Notes: generated by a model not told the origin, from the sequence alone. 28,663 nucleotides of DNA from Planctomycetota bacterium (GCA_016872875.1 VGYW01000057.1:1-28663); one strand, 5' to 3'. Numbered from the stretch's first letter, positions 1 through 7,757 are shown. Program-made: numbers and translations.

Positions 1-75
1 CACCAGAATTCTGGTATCCTTGATCTTCACTCGAAATGCCCTTTCCTGAGGGAAGAAGCGTTTTCCGTCAAACAT
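1..75 (-). CDS. 5' tip of an unidentified gene, cut by the window edge
   Basis: An ATG at 75 on the minus strand opens a frame that stays open for 25 codons to the window edge; it begins MFDGKRFFPQERAFRVK. It lies only 3 nt after the kinase stop codon (TAG at 81-79) on the same strand, so it could be translationally coupled to the kinase. No strong Shine-Dalgarno sequence is visible and I do not recognise the family. A 25-codon open frame can occur by chance in GC-rich DNA; the tight spacing is the main support. Confidence 0.4.
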   Translation of the reverse strand, partial: MFDGKRFFPQERAFRVKIKDTRILV

Positions 76-78
76 ATT

Positions 79-2724
79 CTACCCACAGGGATCGGGCATT
101 TCGAGCCATTTTTCGCGGGTTCCGCAAGAAAAATACGCTTGAGTTGGGTCTAGGCTGGTCAATGGCACTCCCTGGAGCGCGGTCAGCTCGCTGATATTAC
201 CGCAGTCCGCAATGCGTAGAGTCTTGAGGCGCATGCCCTTCAGTGGCGTCAGGTCGCTAATGGGCAGGGCTACCAGAGAAAGCGTAGTGAGTGGCATGCC
301 TGTGAGTGGACTAAGGTCAGCTACCTCGCAGCAGGCGAGGTACAACTCCGTCAAAGGCATGCCCTCGAGTGGGCCGAGCTGCGCCAAGCCGCTGCGGCGA
401 CCCATCAACCGACCCCCGCAATAGAAACTACTCAGCGGCATGCCTCTGAGGGGGCGGAGGTCGCTGACGTGTGTGTCCTCGCACCTGAGGTAGGTAAGTG
501 GCATGGCCCTGAGAGGCTGAAGAAAGCGCACGGGCATGGCCCACATGTCGAGCCCTATGATGAGGCCCTTGTCAACAATGAAGCGCGGTTGCATCGCAAC
601 GCTGTGGATTTCGGTGAACTTGGCGGTGATGCGGCGCTGCTGCTCCTCGAGGGGGAGCTTGCGGATGGAGTCCCAGAAGCCGACACAGGCGGCCTCGGCA
701 CGGGCGCAGAGGAGCCTGTCTTTCTTCTCGGCCAGGAATGGGGGGAGCACCTTCGGGTCGCTTTCCATCAAGGCGACGGCGCGCTCAAAAGCTTTGACCG
801 CATCGGCGTATCGGCCGGCCGAGAAGAGCGCCTTGCCGGCGGAGAGGAGGCTTCGCCAGTCGTTGACCTGGTTCAGGCGGCCCAGGAGCTCGGTTAGTTT
901 GGCAAGCTCGCCCGCCTTTGCGAGGAGCTCGGAGAGGGCGGCATTGGACTGGGGGTGGGCGGGGTCGAAGCTGAGGGCTTTCTCAAGGAGCTTGCGGGCC
1001 GCGGGGAGGTCGTTCTTCTGCCGCGCGACCATGGCCTGGGCGTAGTGGCCCCAGGGGCCGTCGGGCAGGGTTTTGACTGCGGCCTCGGCGCGGAAGTCGG
1101 CCTCAGCCATGCGCCCCTCCTCAGCGGCGCGGATGGCCGCGGTGGCCATCTCCTCGGAGGCTGCGAGCGCCGTTGCCCGCTGGCTGTCCCTCGCGTCCTG
1201 CGCGGCCCTCCGCTCGCCTTCCGCCGTTGCGCGGGCGCGGACGGCTTCGTTGCGCTGGCGGGTGAGGTTGATGAGGAAGAAGGTGGTGACAGCGATGAGG
1301 ACAATGGCGGCCGCCGCGATGGAGGCGCTGACGGCTTTGTTGCGCTTGATGAGCTTGACGATTGCCTGGGAAAAGGTGTCGGGCGAGGCGGAGACGCTGC
1401 GGCCCTCGAGGAAGAGGGTGAGGTCGCGCTTGAGGTCGAGGACGCTGCGGTAGCGCGCGGCACGGGTCCTGTGGAGGCATTTCATGGCGATGGCCGATAG
1501 CTCGCGGGGCACGTTGCGCCCCGGGGCACGCTGCTCGGGCGAGACGATGTTGCCCTTGAGAACGCTTCGCAGGATGGCGTAGGTGGTCTCGCCCGCGAAG
1601 GCGCGCTCGAGGGTGAGGATTTCGTAGAGGATTGCCCCGAGCGACCAGATGTCGGAGCGGGCGTCAATGCTATCAAGTTCGCCCCTGGCCTGCTCAGGCG
1701 ACATGTAGGCGGGCGTGCCCATCATCGAGCCGGCGAGGGTCTGAAGATCGGGCATCTCCTGGCGGTCGGAGACGATGGCTTCGTGACCCGTGACGCGTGC
1801 CGCGTGTTTGTCAGATGACAGACGGCAGACGACAGACGACAGCGGGGCCGCACGATCCTTGTCCGCCCTCTGCTCTCTGTCATCTGTCCTCTGTCCTCTG
1901 TCGTCTGGCTTGACGATCTTGGCCAGGCCCCAGTCCATGACGAGCACCTCGCCGTAGTCGCCGACCATGATGTTGGCGGGCTTGAGGTCGCGGTGCACCA
2001 CCCCGCGCGAATGGGCGAACGCGACGCCGTCGCAGACTTTGAGGAAGACCTGGAGCAGGTCGCCGAGGGAGGTCTCTTTGGTGGCACAGGCTTCTAGCCT
2101 GTGGGCCACAGGCGGGACGCCTCTGCCACCAATCTTTCCAGCCGTGTCCCTGTCGTCCTTGTTGTCCCTGTTGTCCCTTAGCTCCCCCAGGATATCCGCC
2201 AGAGACCTTCCCTTCACCAACTTCATCGTGAAGTATGCGCTGCCGTCGGGCGCGCGGCCAAGCTCGTGGATCGGCACGATGTTGGGGTGCTCGAGCTGGC
2301 CGGTGATCTGGGCCTCCTCGACGAAGCGGGCGCGGCGCGCGTCGTCGGCAGAGGCCGACGGGAGCAAGCGCTTGAGGGCGATGGGGCGGCGAATGTCGCG
2401 GTCAATGCAGAGCACCACCTCACCCATCCCGCCCTGGCCGATGACCTCTTGCTCGGTGTAGCGGATGCGCAGCGATTCGCCCGTGCGTTCGCCGGGCTCA
2501 GCCTGTTTGTCGCCCACATCGGGAGGGGAGGAGAGGGTGGGCGCGTCGCCCCCCGGCAGGGTGAGGGTGGGCTGGGCGACGGGCGCGGTGGTGGCGCCCG
2601 AGCCTGGGGCCAGGGTCTTCGTGCCGCATCTGGGGCAGAGGAGCGGCTCGTCGGGCGCGGCGGCAGTCTCGACGCTGAACACGGCCTGGCACTGTGGGCA
2701 GAGGATGCGGAGGCCAGAGGGCAT
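79..2724 (-). CDS. Membrane-anchored Ser/Thr protein kinase with zinc ribbon, TPR and leucine-rich repeats
   Basis: Eukaryotic-like (Hanks-type) protein kinase, 881 aa from ATG 2724, chosen because AAAGGAGGGA lies just upstream; a longer in-frame start at 2778 lacks this. Order of parts: N-terminal zinc-ribbon motif (CPQC at 9-12, CPRC at 30-33); kinase domain about 90-440 with glycine loop GQGGMGEV, ATP lysine in ALKRL (K118), catalytic HRDLKP (H244-P249), DWG (264-266) in place of DFG, and GTPAYMSPE; one transmembrane helix about 466-486; a charged helix; TPR-like helices about 550-670; then degenerate leucine-rich repeats about 705-870 with recurring GMPLT..L and DL.PL. The kinase should face the cytoplasm and the TPR/LRR part the other side. 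Two repeat-derived inserts lie in the kinase domain, residues about 183-217 and 273-325; the second is in the activation segment. Substrate unknown. Confidence 0.93.
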   Translation of the reverse strand: MPSGLRILCPQCQAVFSVETAAAPDEPLLCPRCGTKTLAPGSGATTAPVAQPTLTLPGGDAPTLSSPPDVGDKQAEPGERTGESLRIRYTEQEVIGQGGMGEVVLCIDRDIRRPIALKRLLPSASADDARRARFVEEAQITGQLEHPNIVPIHELGRAPDGSAYFTMKLVKGRSLADILGELRDNRDNKDDRDTAGKIGGRGVPPVAHRLEACATKETSLGDLLQVFLKVCDGVAFAHSRGVVHRDLKPANIMVGDYGEVLVMDWGLAKIVKPDDRGQRTDDREQRADKDRAAPLSSVVCRLSSDKHAARVTGHEAIVSDRQEMPDLQTLAGSMMGTPAYMSPEQARGELDSIDARSDIWSLGAILYEILTLERAFAGETTYAILRSVLKGNIVSPEQRAPGRNVPRELSAIAMKCLHRTRAARYRSVLDLKRDLTLFLEGRSVSASPDTFSQAIVKLIKRNKAVSASIAAAAIVLIAVTTFFLINLTRQRNEAVRARATAEGERRAAQDARDSQRATALAASEEMATAAIRAAEEGRMAEADFRAEAAVKTLPDGPWGHYAQAMVARQKNDLPAARKLLEKALSFDPAHPQSNAALSELLAKAGELAKLTELLGRLNQVNDWRSLLSAGKALFSAGRYADAVKAFERAVALMESDPKVLPPFLAEKKDRLLCARAEAACVGFWDSIRKLPLEEQQRRITAKFTEIHSVAMQPRFIVDKGLIIGLDMWAMPVRFLQPLRAMPLTYLRCEDTHVSDLRPLRGMPLSSFYCGGRLMGRRSGLAQLGPLEGMPLTELYLACCEVADLSPLTGMPLTTLSLVALPISDLTPLKGMRLKTLRIADCGNISELTALQGVPLTSLDPTQAYFSCGTREKWLEMPDPCG
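1782..1909. repeat. Heptamer arrays in inverted arrangement inside the kinase gene
   Basis: Three arrays with a 7-bp period. CGTGACC-type units run 1782-1809. CAGACGA-type units run 1812-1842 (CAGATGA, CAGACGG, CAGACGA, CAGACGA, CAG). CTCTGTC-type units run 1868-1909. The last is the approximate reverse complement of the second, so the region can fold into an imperfect stem of about 31 bp. It is translated in frame as a hydrophilic insert between the DWG and GTPAYMSPE motifs. Confidence 0.85.
2081..2176. repeat. CACAGGC hairpin pair plus nonamer array inside the kinase gene
   Basis: Two mini-hairpins: CACAGGC-TTCTA-GCCTGTG at 2085-2103, and CACAGGC-GGGAC-GCCTCTG at 2107-2125 with one stem mismatch. 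They are followed at about 2150-2176 by a 9-bp-period array of TCCCTGTTG-type units that encodes the RDN-RDN-KDD-RDT stretch. The hairpin family is the same as the one inside guaA. The block is translated as kinase residues about 183-217, between the LADILGEL and SLGDLLQ segments. Confidence 0.8.
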
Positions 2725-2767
2725 GTCGTCCCTCCTTTGACGCGAGGTGCCGCGGTCAGTGCCCCCT

Positions 2768-2795
2768 ATGATACGCAACGGTCGGCGGAATGCAA
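2768..2795 (-). promoter_or_regulatory. Possible sigma70-type promoter for the kinase gene
   Basis: Read on the minus strand: TTGCAT (2795-2790), 16-nt spacer, TATCAT (2773-2768). The -10 is good and the -35 weak. It would start transcription near 2760, about 35 nt before the ATG at 2724. Confidence 0.4.
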
Positions 2796-2847
2796 GGCTT
2801 GGGCTGCGGGTTGAGTATGGCCCCTAACCCTGGTGATTCTGCCCGGA

Positions 2848-3032
2848 GCCCCTATGGGGCGTGCTATATCAGCCCAGGGCAACGCCCTGGGAATTGGCGT
2901 CAACCCCGCGTGTAGCCCTGAAAGGGCGTACTGGGCGCATCACCCGTAGTACGCCCTTTCAGGGCTAGGTGGATGGTGTGCGGCGTTCCCCAGGGCGTTG
3001 CCCTGGGCTGATATAGGACGCTCCTTCGGAGC
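2848..3032. repeat. Symmetric three-tier nested palindrome, 185 bp
   Basis: Three pairs of arms share exactly the same centre, near 2940. Tier 1: GCCCCTATGGGGC (2848-2860) opposite GCTCCTTCGGAGC (3020-3032), different in sequence but each its own hairpin. Tier 2: 2864-2891 and 2989-3016, a perfect 28-bp inverted repeat. Tier 3: 2913-2932 and 2948-2967, a perfect 20-bp inverted repeat. The spacers between tiers 2 and 3 are 21 nt on both sides. This fills much of the gene-free stretch 2725-3286, where I see no credible coding region. Confidence 0.9.
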
Positions 3033-3121
3033 TCAGGGGCCCAAAGTCGAGCACCAGGATTGGGGGCCGTACTCCTGCGGGTTTCGGCTGGGTCGCCGAC
3101 GAGAGGACGAAGAAGGGTTGT

Positions 3122-3153
3122 CGGTGTTGGGTGTTCGGTGTTGGGGGTAAGAG
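3122..3153. repeat. GGTGTTG heptamer array, dispersed copy
   Basis: Units CGGTGTT, GGGTGTT, CGGTGTT (3122-3142) run into GGGGGTAAGAG. A shorter copy ending in the same GGGGGTAAGAG tail follows purF near 7769-7793, so this unit is shared between two loci, unlike most arrays here. Confidence 0.7.
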
Positions 3154-3232
3154 GAGGCGGGAGGACGGGGAGAGGCCCGTCGGCAGGACAGCCGAAAACC
3201 GCAGCCCAAGGTGAGAGTTCTTGGAGAGGGGG

Positions 3233-3267
3233 CTGGGGGGACCTTCTTGCAAGAAGGTTCCCCCCAG
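3233..3267. repeat. Long hairpin downstream of the glutamate synthase-like gene
   Basis: Arms CTGGGGGGACCTTCTTG (3233-3249) and CAAGAAGGTTCCCCCCAG (3250-3267) pair along their whole length with a single bulged base and essentially no loop. It lies about 20 nt past the stop of the minus-strand gene ending at 3287. No U-run follows on that strand, so a Rho-independent terminator is not shown; it may protect the 3' end or be another mobile palindrome. Confidence 0.6.
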
Positions 3268-3286
3268 GTTTTTCCCCGCGTGGCGC

Positions 3287-4885
3287 TCAGGCGTCAATGA
3301 TGGCTTCGGCTTGCTGGCGGTAGGCGTCCATGATGTACTCGATGCCGGAGATGCGGGCGGCCTCCTGGGTGAGGGCGAAGATGTGCTGGCGGCCAATGGT
3401 GGCGAGGCTGAAGTTGCGGCTGCCGGCCATGAGCTGCTGGAGGCCGACACGGAGCTTGTCCACGAAGGTGTAGATGCCGATGGCGCCGGTGGGCAGCTCC
3501 TGGACCTTGGCCTTGCCGTACTTGGCGATGAGGTCTTCGTAGCAGACGAAGATTTCTTCGAGCTTGTGGCCGTAGTCGCTCACGGTCTTGGGGAGTCCGC
3601 CGTTGCCCTCCGCGGCCCAGAGGCCGATGTTCTTGGCGACCATGCCAGGGATCATCAGTGCGCGGCCCATGCAGACGGCTTTGACGAATGGGGCGCCCAT
3701 CGCCAGGACCTTGAAGAGGTGGTCCTCGGTGGAGAGGCCGCCGGCCATTGCGATGTCGGGCACGTGGCGGCCGCGGGCAGCCAGGCGCGTGCAGAGGTTC
3801 TGGGCCATCGCCTGGAGGTAGAAGGTTGGGATGCCCCACTCGGCCATCATGCGCCAGGGGCTCATGCCGGTGCCGCCGCCCGAGCCGTCAATGGTCAACA
3901 GATCGAGGCCGGCGTCGGAGGCCCAGCGGATGGCCATCGCCAGCTCGCGCATGGGGTAGGCGCCGGTCTTCAGCGTCACGCGCTTGGCCCCCAGGTCGCG
4001 GAGGCGGGCGACCTCGGCCATGAAGCCGTCCTGGTCGATGAAGCCCAGGCGGGAGTGGCGCTCGAAGTGCTTGATCGCGCCGTCGCGGTGGGCGGCCTGG
4101 ACCGCTTCGCTGGAGGGGTCTGGGGTGATGAGGTAGCCGCGGCGCTGGAGCTCGATGGCGCGTTCGAGGGAGTCGACCTTGATCTCGCCGCCGATGCACT
4201 TGGCGCCCTGGCCCCACTTGAGCTCGATGCACTCGACGCCGAGCTTGCCGAGGACGTATTCGGCGACGCCGAAGCGGGTGTCCTCGACGTTCATCTGGAC
4301 GATGAGGTCGCCGTAGCCCTCGTGCCACTTTCGCCAGGCCTCGACGCGGCGGCGCATGTCGGGCGCCTCGACGATTTTGCCATTGGAGTCGAGCTGGAGC
4401 TGCGGGTCAATGCCGCAGACGTTCTCGCCGCAGACGAGGGTGATGCCCGCGATGGCGGCGCCGGCGGCGAAGTGGTCCCAGTTGCGGCGGGCCACGTCGG
4501 TGGAGCCGAGTGCGCCGGTGAAGACGGGCATCCGCATGGTCACTTTGTTCTTGTTGCCGTACTGGGCCGTGGTGTTGACCATGGGGAAGAGCGTGTTGTC
4601 GGGGTCGCCGCTGCGGCCGGCGGGGAGGCCCGCGGCGCCCAGGGCGTAGCCCTGGATGTTCAGGTGAGAGTAGTCTACCGGGTAGTCCTTGTCCGCTCCC
4701 GCCGTCAGGGTGCCGTAGGGGCCGGGGTAGATGACCTCGCGGCCGCGGAACGATGCCTTGAAAATCTCGCAGTTCCCCTTGCACCCGTCAATGCAGCGGG
4801 TGCAGATGCCCGAACTGGGCGCCACGTCGCGCGAGCGGTTGAACGTCTGCGACACCTCGTTGGCGTTTGGCCGACTCAAGTGCAT
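3287..4885 (-). CDS. FMN-binding glutamate synthase-family protein (GltB synthase domain, stand-alone)
   Basis: 532 aa from ATG 4885; AAGGAG lies 9 nt upstream, so an in-frame start at 4915 is rejected. The body matches the FMN-binding synthase domain of glutamate synthase: conserved blocks KWGQGAKCIGGEI, TLKTGA, TIDGSGGGTGMSPW, MAGGLSTEDH and CMGRALM. It lacks the N-terminal glutaminase (class II amidotransferase) domain of bacterial GltB, as in archaeal-type split enzymes. Near the N-terminus a cysteine cluster (C28, C31, C35, C39 in ICTRCIDGCKGNC) could bind an Fe-S cluster. Family role: reductive transfer of ammonia to 2-oxoglutarate, making glutamate. The ammonia-supplying and electron-supplying partners are not in the window, so exact activity is unproven. 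It is divergent from the NrpR-type regulator, which supports a role in nitrogen assimilation. Confidence 0.88.
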   Translation of the reverse strand: MHLSRPNANEVSQTFNRSRDVAPSSGICTRCIDGCKGNCEIFKASFRGREVIYPGPYGTLTAGADKDYPVDYSHLNIQGYALGAAGLPAGRSGDPDNTLFPMVNTTAQYGNKNKVTMRMPVFTGALGSTDVARRNWDHFAAGAAIAGITLVCGENVCGIDPQLQLDSNGKIVEAPDMRRRVEAWRKWHEGYGDLIVQMNVEDTRFGVAEYVLGKLGVECIELKWGQGAKCIGGEIKVDSLERAIELQRRGYLITPDPSSEAVQAAHRDGAIKHFERHSRLGFIDQDGFMAEVARLRDLGAKRVTLKTGAYPMRELAMAIRWASDAGLDLLTIDGSGGGTGMSPWRMMAEWGIPTFYLQAMAQNLCTRLAARGRHVPDIAMAGGLSTEDHLFKVLAMGAPFVKAVCMGRALMIPGMVAKNIGLWAAEGNGGLPKTVSDYGHKLEEIFVCYEDLIAKYGKAKVQELPTGAIGIYTFVDKLRVGLQQLMAGSRNFSLATIGRQHIFALTQEAARISGIEYIMDAYRQQAEAIIDA

Positions 4886-4972
4886 CTGCGTCTTCTCCTT
4901 TCTGTGTGTGCCCACGAGTCGCGGCAGCGCCGCGGCGGAACACGGGGCAAGGGACCGATCGTGCAGCGAATC

Positions 4973-4985
4973 GGCATGACATGCC
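4973..4985. promoter_or_regulatory. Palindromic operator candidate at the glutamate synthase-like promoter
   Basis: GGCATG-A-CATGCC is a perfect 6-1-6 palindrome. It directly follows the -10 hexamer of the minus-strand promoter and would cover the transcription start, a classic repressor position. The neighbouring NrpR-type regulator is the obvious candidate ligand; this is inference. Confidence 0.5.
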
Positions 4986-5014
4986 TATTATGCGCTGGCA
5001 GCCTCGGTTGTCAA
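4986..5014 (-). promoter_or_regulatory. Sigma70-type promoter of the glutamate synthase-like gene
   Basis: Minus strand: perfect -35 TTGACA (5014-5009), 17-nt spacer, -10 ATAATA (4991-4986). The predicted start near 4979 leaves a leader of about 95 nt before the ATG at 4885. Confidence 0.7.
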
Positions 5015-5172
5015 GCCGAAAAGAGGCTATTCGGGGCAGAAAAATGGCCCTTGCCGTCGTTACCTGCGCCCCGACAGGCAACGGCGCCCACTGCCCGGCG
5101 TCGCCATAAGATATGCGGAACATGGGAGTTAGGGCGGAGATGGCCACTGCCTCTTGCCCGGCTGGGGCTTGC

Positions 5173-5197
5173 ACATGCGGCAAATGTTGCCGCATGT
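5173..5197. promoter_or_regulatory. 11-3-11 perfect palindrome in the divergent regulatory region
   Basis: Arms ACATGCGGCAA (5173-5183) and TTGCCGCATGT (5187-5197) are perfectly complementary around ATG. The size fits a site for a dimeric helix-turn-helix protein. It lies about 75 bp upstream of the -35 of the regulator promoter and about 160 bp from the divergent -35. It does not resemble the heptamer-array repeats. The rest of 4886-5352 shows the two promoters and the smaller palindrome, and no credible gene. Confidence 0.6.
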
Positions 5198-5269
5198 CGT
5201 CGCACGACGGAACCGCCCAGGGAGATAGCGGCATGATCGGCGGAAAGCATGAAAAGTGCCTAGAATGCC

Positions 5270-5298
5270 TTGACTTCTCTCCGACCAGGCGCTATGAT
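5270..5298 (+). promoter_or_regulatory. Sigma70-type promoter of the nrpR-purF series
   Basis: TTGACT (5270-5275), 17-nt spacer, TATGAT (5293-5298). The predicted start near 5305 leaves a leader of about 48 nt before the GTG at 5353. This also argues against the upstream in-frame start at 5113. Confidence 0.75.
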
Positions 5299-5352
5299 GA
5301 AGCCTGTGCAGTCAGGGGGGAGGGGGAACAACGGGCGAAGGAGCAGGTGGGC

Positions 5353-6363
5353 GTGGACGCGAAGGCGAGGCGGCGAGGCGTGAGCATCCTGCGTGCTTTG
5401 CGCGACGCACGCAGGCCACTGGGCGCAAGCCGTCTGGCCCGTGATCTGGAGGGCATGGGCATCGACATGAGCCAGCGGACCGTCCGCTACTACCTGGCGA
5501 TGCTGGACCGCGAGGGGATGACCCGGAGTTGCGGCAAGCGGGGGCGCGAGATCACCCCGCTGGGCGAGCAGGAGGTCGCGAGCTCGTTCGTCGCCGAGAA
5601 GGTTGGCTTCATCGCGGCGAAGATGGACGAACTGGCGTGCCAGATGACGTTTCAGCCGCGCCGACGCAGCGGAACCGTCATCCTGAACGTTTCGACGGTG
5701 CCGGCGGAGCGGATCGGCCAGGCAATTGGCGAGATGATGCCGGTCTTCGATGCCGGGCTGGGCATGGGACGCTACGTGGCTGTGGGGCGGCCTGGGGAAC
5801 TGCTCGGACGGGAGCGGACGCCGGAGGACCGATTCGCCATCGGCACGGTGTGCAGCGTGAGCATCAATGGCATCCTGCTGTCGGAGGGCATCCCCACGGT
5901 TTCGCGGTTCGCCGGGCTGCTTGAGGTGGCGGATGGGCAGCCCGTGCGATTCAGGGAAATGATATACTACGACGGCACCAGCCTCGACCCCCTCGAGGTC
6001 TTCATTAGCGGTGGCATGACGCGCGTGCGCGAAGCCGCTCGCACCGGCCACGGCATCATCGGCGCCAGCTTCCGCGAAATCCCCGCCGTCGCGGTGCCCC
6101 GCGTCCGAAAGGTCTGTGCCCGTCTCGCGCAGATCGGCCTCAGCGGCATCCTGACCGTGGGCAAGCCGAACCGCCCGCTCCTGGAGGTGCCCGTGCCTGA
6201 GGGGCGAGCGGGCCTCGTGGTCGTGGGCGGGCTGAACCCCGTGGCGGCCGTTCAGGAGGCCGGCATACCCACCTACAGCAAGGCGCTCACGGGCCTCTAC
6301 GAGTTCGAGCGCCTCGCCTCCTTCCGCGAGCTCGGCGACCTCGTGGGGGGGCCACGCACATGA
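5353..6363 (+). CDS. nrpR: NrpR-type nitrogen regulator (winged helix plus one NrpR/DUF128 domain)
   Basis: 336 aa from GTG 5353: GAAGGAG sits 9 nt upstream and a promoter lies just before it. Residues about 1-75 form a winged helix-turn-helix (LGASRLARDL, MSQRTVRYYLAML); the rest matches the NrpR regulatory domain (DUF128), with GIIGASFREIPA and GILTVGKPN. In methanogenic archaea NrpR represses glnA and nif genes, with 2-oxoglutarate as inducer; many archaeal forms carry two regulatory domains, this one has one. It would act as a dimeric DNA-binding sensor in the cytoplasm. Its stop overlaps the purF start (ATGA at 6360-6363), so the two are translationally coupled. It faces a glutamate synthase-like gene and heads a series of glutamine-using enzymes, which supports nitrogen-status control. 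The targets are inferred. Confidence 0.85.
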   Translation: MDAKARRRGVSILRALRDARRPLGASRLARDLEGMGIDMSQRTVRYYLAMLDREGMTRSCGKRGREITPLGEQEVASSFVAEKVGFIAAKMDELACQMTFQPRRRSGTVILNVSTVPAERIGQAIGEMMPVFDAGLGMGRYVAVGRPGELLGRERTPEDRFAIGTVCSVSINGILLSEGIPTVSRFAGLLEVADGQPVRFREMIYYDGTSLDPLEVFISGGMTRVREAARTGHGIIGASFREIPAVAVPRVRKVCARLAQIGLSGILTVGKPNRPLLEVPVPEGRAGLVVVGGLNPVAAVQEAGIPTYSKALTGLYEFERLASFRELGDLVGGPRT

Positions 6364-7757
6364 GCGACGCCCGCGAAGCCTGCGGCCTCTTCGGCATCTA
6401 CGGCTACGACGGCGCCGCGCACCAGGCCTACCTCGGCCTCTACTCCCTCCAGCACCGCGGCGAGGAGAGCGCCGGCATCGTCGCCTCCGACGATCGCGAC
6501 CTCCGCTCCATCCGTGGCATGGGCCTCCTGGCCGACATCGCCACTGCCGACGACGCCTCCCGCCTCCCAGGCCACATGGCCATCGGCCACGTCCGCTACT
6601 CCACCACAGGCTCGCCCAAGCCGCAGAACATCCAGCCCCTGGTCATCGAATACTCTAAGGGCCTCATCGCCATCGCGCACAATGGCACCCTCACCAACGC
6701 CGCAGCGCTCCGCCGCTATTACGAGGCACGCGGCTCAATCTTCCAGACCTCCACCGACAGCGAGATAATCGTCCACCTCATGGCCGACCCCGACCACCTG
6801 GCCCGTCCCGACCACGTGGAGCACTGCCTGGCGCACCTCGAGGGCGCCTTCTCGCTCCTGATGATGACGAAGACCCAGCTCATCGTGGCCCGCGACCGCC
6901 ACGGCTTCCGCCCCCTCTCCCTGGGCGAGCTCCGCTGCTCGCCCGTCATCGCCAGCGAGACCTGCGCCTTCGACCTCCTGGGCGCGCGCTACATCCGCGA
7001 CATCGAGCCCGGCGAAGTCCTCACCATCAACACCCGCGGCCTCACAAGCAGCCGCTTCGTGCCCCCTGACCAGGTGAACAAGTCTCACTGCATCTTCGAG
7101 CACGTCTACTTCGCCCGCCCCGACAGCCGCGTGTTTGGCGACACGTGCCATCTCGTGCGGCAGCGGCTGGGAGCGCGGCTGGCGGCCGAGCAGCCGGCCG
7201 AGGCCGACGTTGTTACCGCCGTGCCCGACTCCGGCATCCCCGCCGCCCTCGGCTATGCCCGCGCCAGCGGCATCCCCTTTGACTACGGCTTCATCCGCAA
7301 CCACTACGTCGGTCGCACCTTCATCCAGCCCGCGGAGAAGAGCCGCGGCTTCGGCGTCCGCATCAAGCTCAACGCCATCGCCGACGTCGTCGCCGGCAAG
7401 CGCGTCGTCGTGGTGGACGACTCGATTGTCCGAGGCACAACGTCCCGCACGCGTCTTGGCATGCTGCGCGACGCCGGGGCAAAGGAGATACACCTCCGCA
7501 TCTCCAGCCCCCCAATCCGCAACCCCTGCTACTTCGGCATAGACTTCCCGACGTCCACTGAGCTGGTTGCCCATCAGCGCACGGTGGAGCAGATACGCGA
7601 ATTCATCGGCGTGGACACCCTCGGCTACCTCAGCCCCGAGGGCCTCCTCTCCGCCGTCAGCGGCCCGCGCGAAGACTACTGCTCCGCCTGCTTCACGGGG
7701 GCCTACCCGTGCGAGATCACCGAGGCCGTGGATAAGTTGGGCATGGAGCGCGGATGA
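6360..7757 (+). CDS. purF: Amidophosphoribosyltransferase
   Basis: First committed step of purine synthesis: PRPP plus glutamine gives 5-phosphoribosylamine. 465 aa, start ATG 6360 overlapping the nrpR stop by 4 nt. N-terminal class II glutaminase: the nucleophile is C8 in CGLFGIYG after a short MSDAREA propeptide, as in the Bacillus-type enzyme. PRPP-binding motif VVVVDDSIVRGTTS. Cysteines C244, C390, C441 and C444 match in spacing the four Fe-S ligands of Bacillus subtilis PurF (236, 382, 437, 440), so a 4Fe-4S cluster is likely, giving possible oxygen lability. It is the first enzyme of the amidotransferase series. Confidence 0.97.
   Translation: MSDAREACGLFGIYGYDGAAHQAYLGLYSLQHRGEESAGIVASDDRDLRSIRGMGLLADIATADDASRLPGHMAIGHVRYSTTGSPKPQNIQPLVIEYSKGLIAIAHNGTLTNAAALRRYYEARGSIFQTSTDSEIIVHLMADPDHLARPDHVEHCLAHLEGAFSLLMMTKTQLIVARDRHGFRPLSLGELRCSPVIASETCAFDLLGARYIRDIEPGEVLTINTRGLTSSRFVPPDQVNKSHCIFEHVYFARPDSRVFGDTCHLVRQRLGARLAAEQPAEADVVTAVPDSGIPAALGYARASGIPFDYGFIRNHYVGRTFIQPAEKSRGFGVRIKLNAIADVVAGKRVVVVDDSIVRGTTSRTRLGMLRDAGAKEIHLRISSPPIRNPCYFGIDFPTSTELVAHQRTVEQIREFIGVDTLGYLSPEGLLSAVSGPREDYCSACFTGAYPCEITEAVDKLGMERG

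Noticed and set aside
3233..3267. Rho-independent terminator for the glutamate synthase-like gene
   Set aside because: The hairpin is strong but no U-run follows it on the minus strand; kept only as a hairpin repeat.
3221..5236. A 671-codon plus-strand open frame
   Set aside because: Antisense to the glutamate synthase-like gene and running through its promoter region; composition is that of a complement frame.
5113..5352. Extended N-terminus for the NrpR-type regulator
   Set aside because: It would begin upstream of the promoter at 5270-5298 and lacks an SD, while GTG 5353 has GAAGGAG at 9 nt and the winged helix begins right after.
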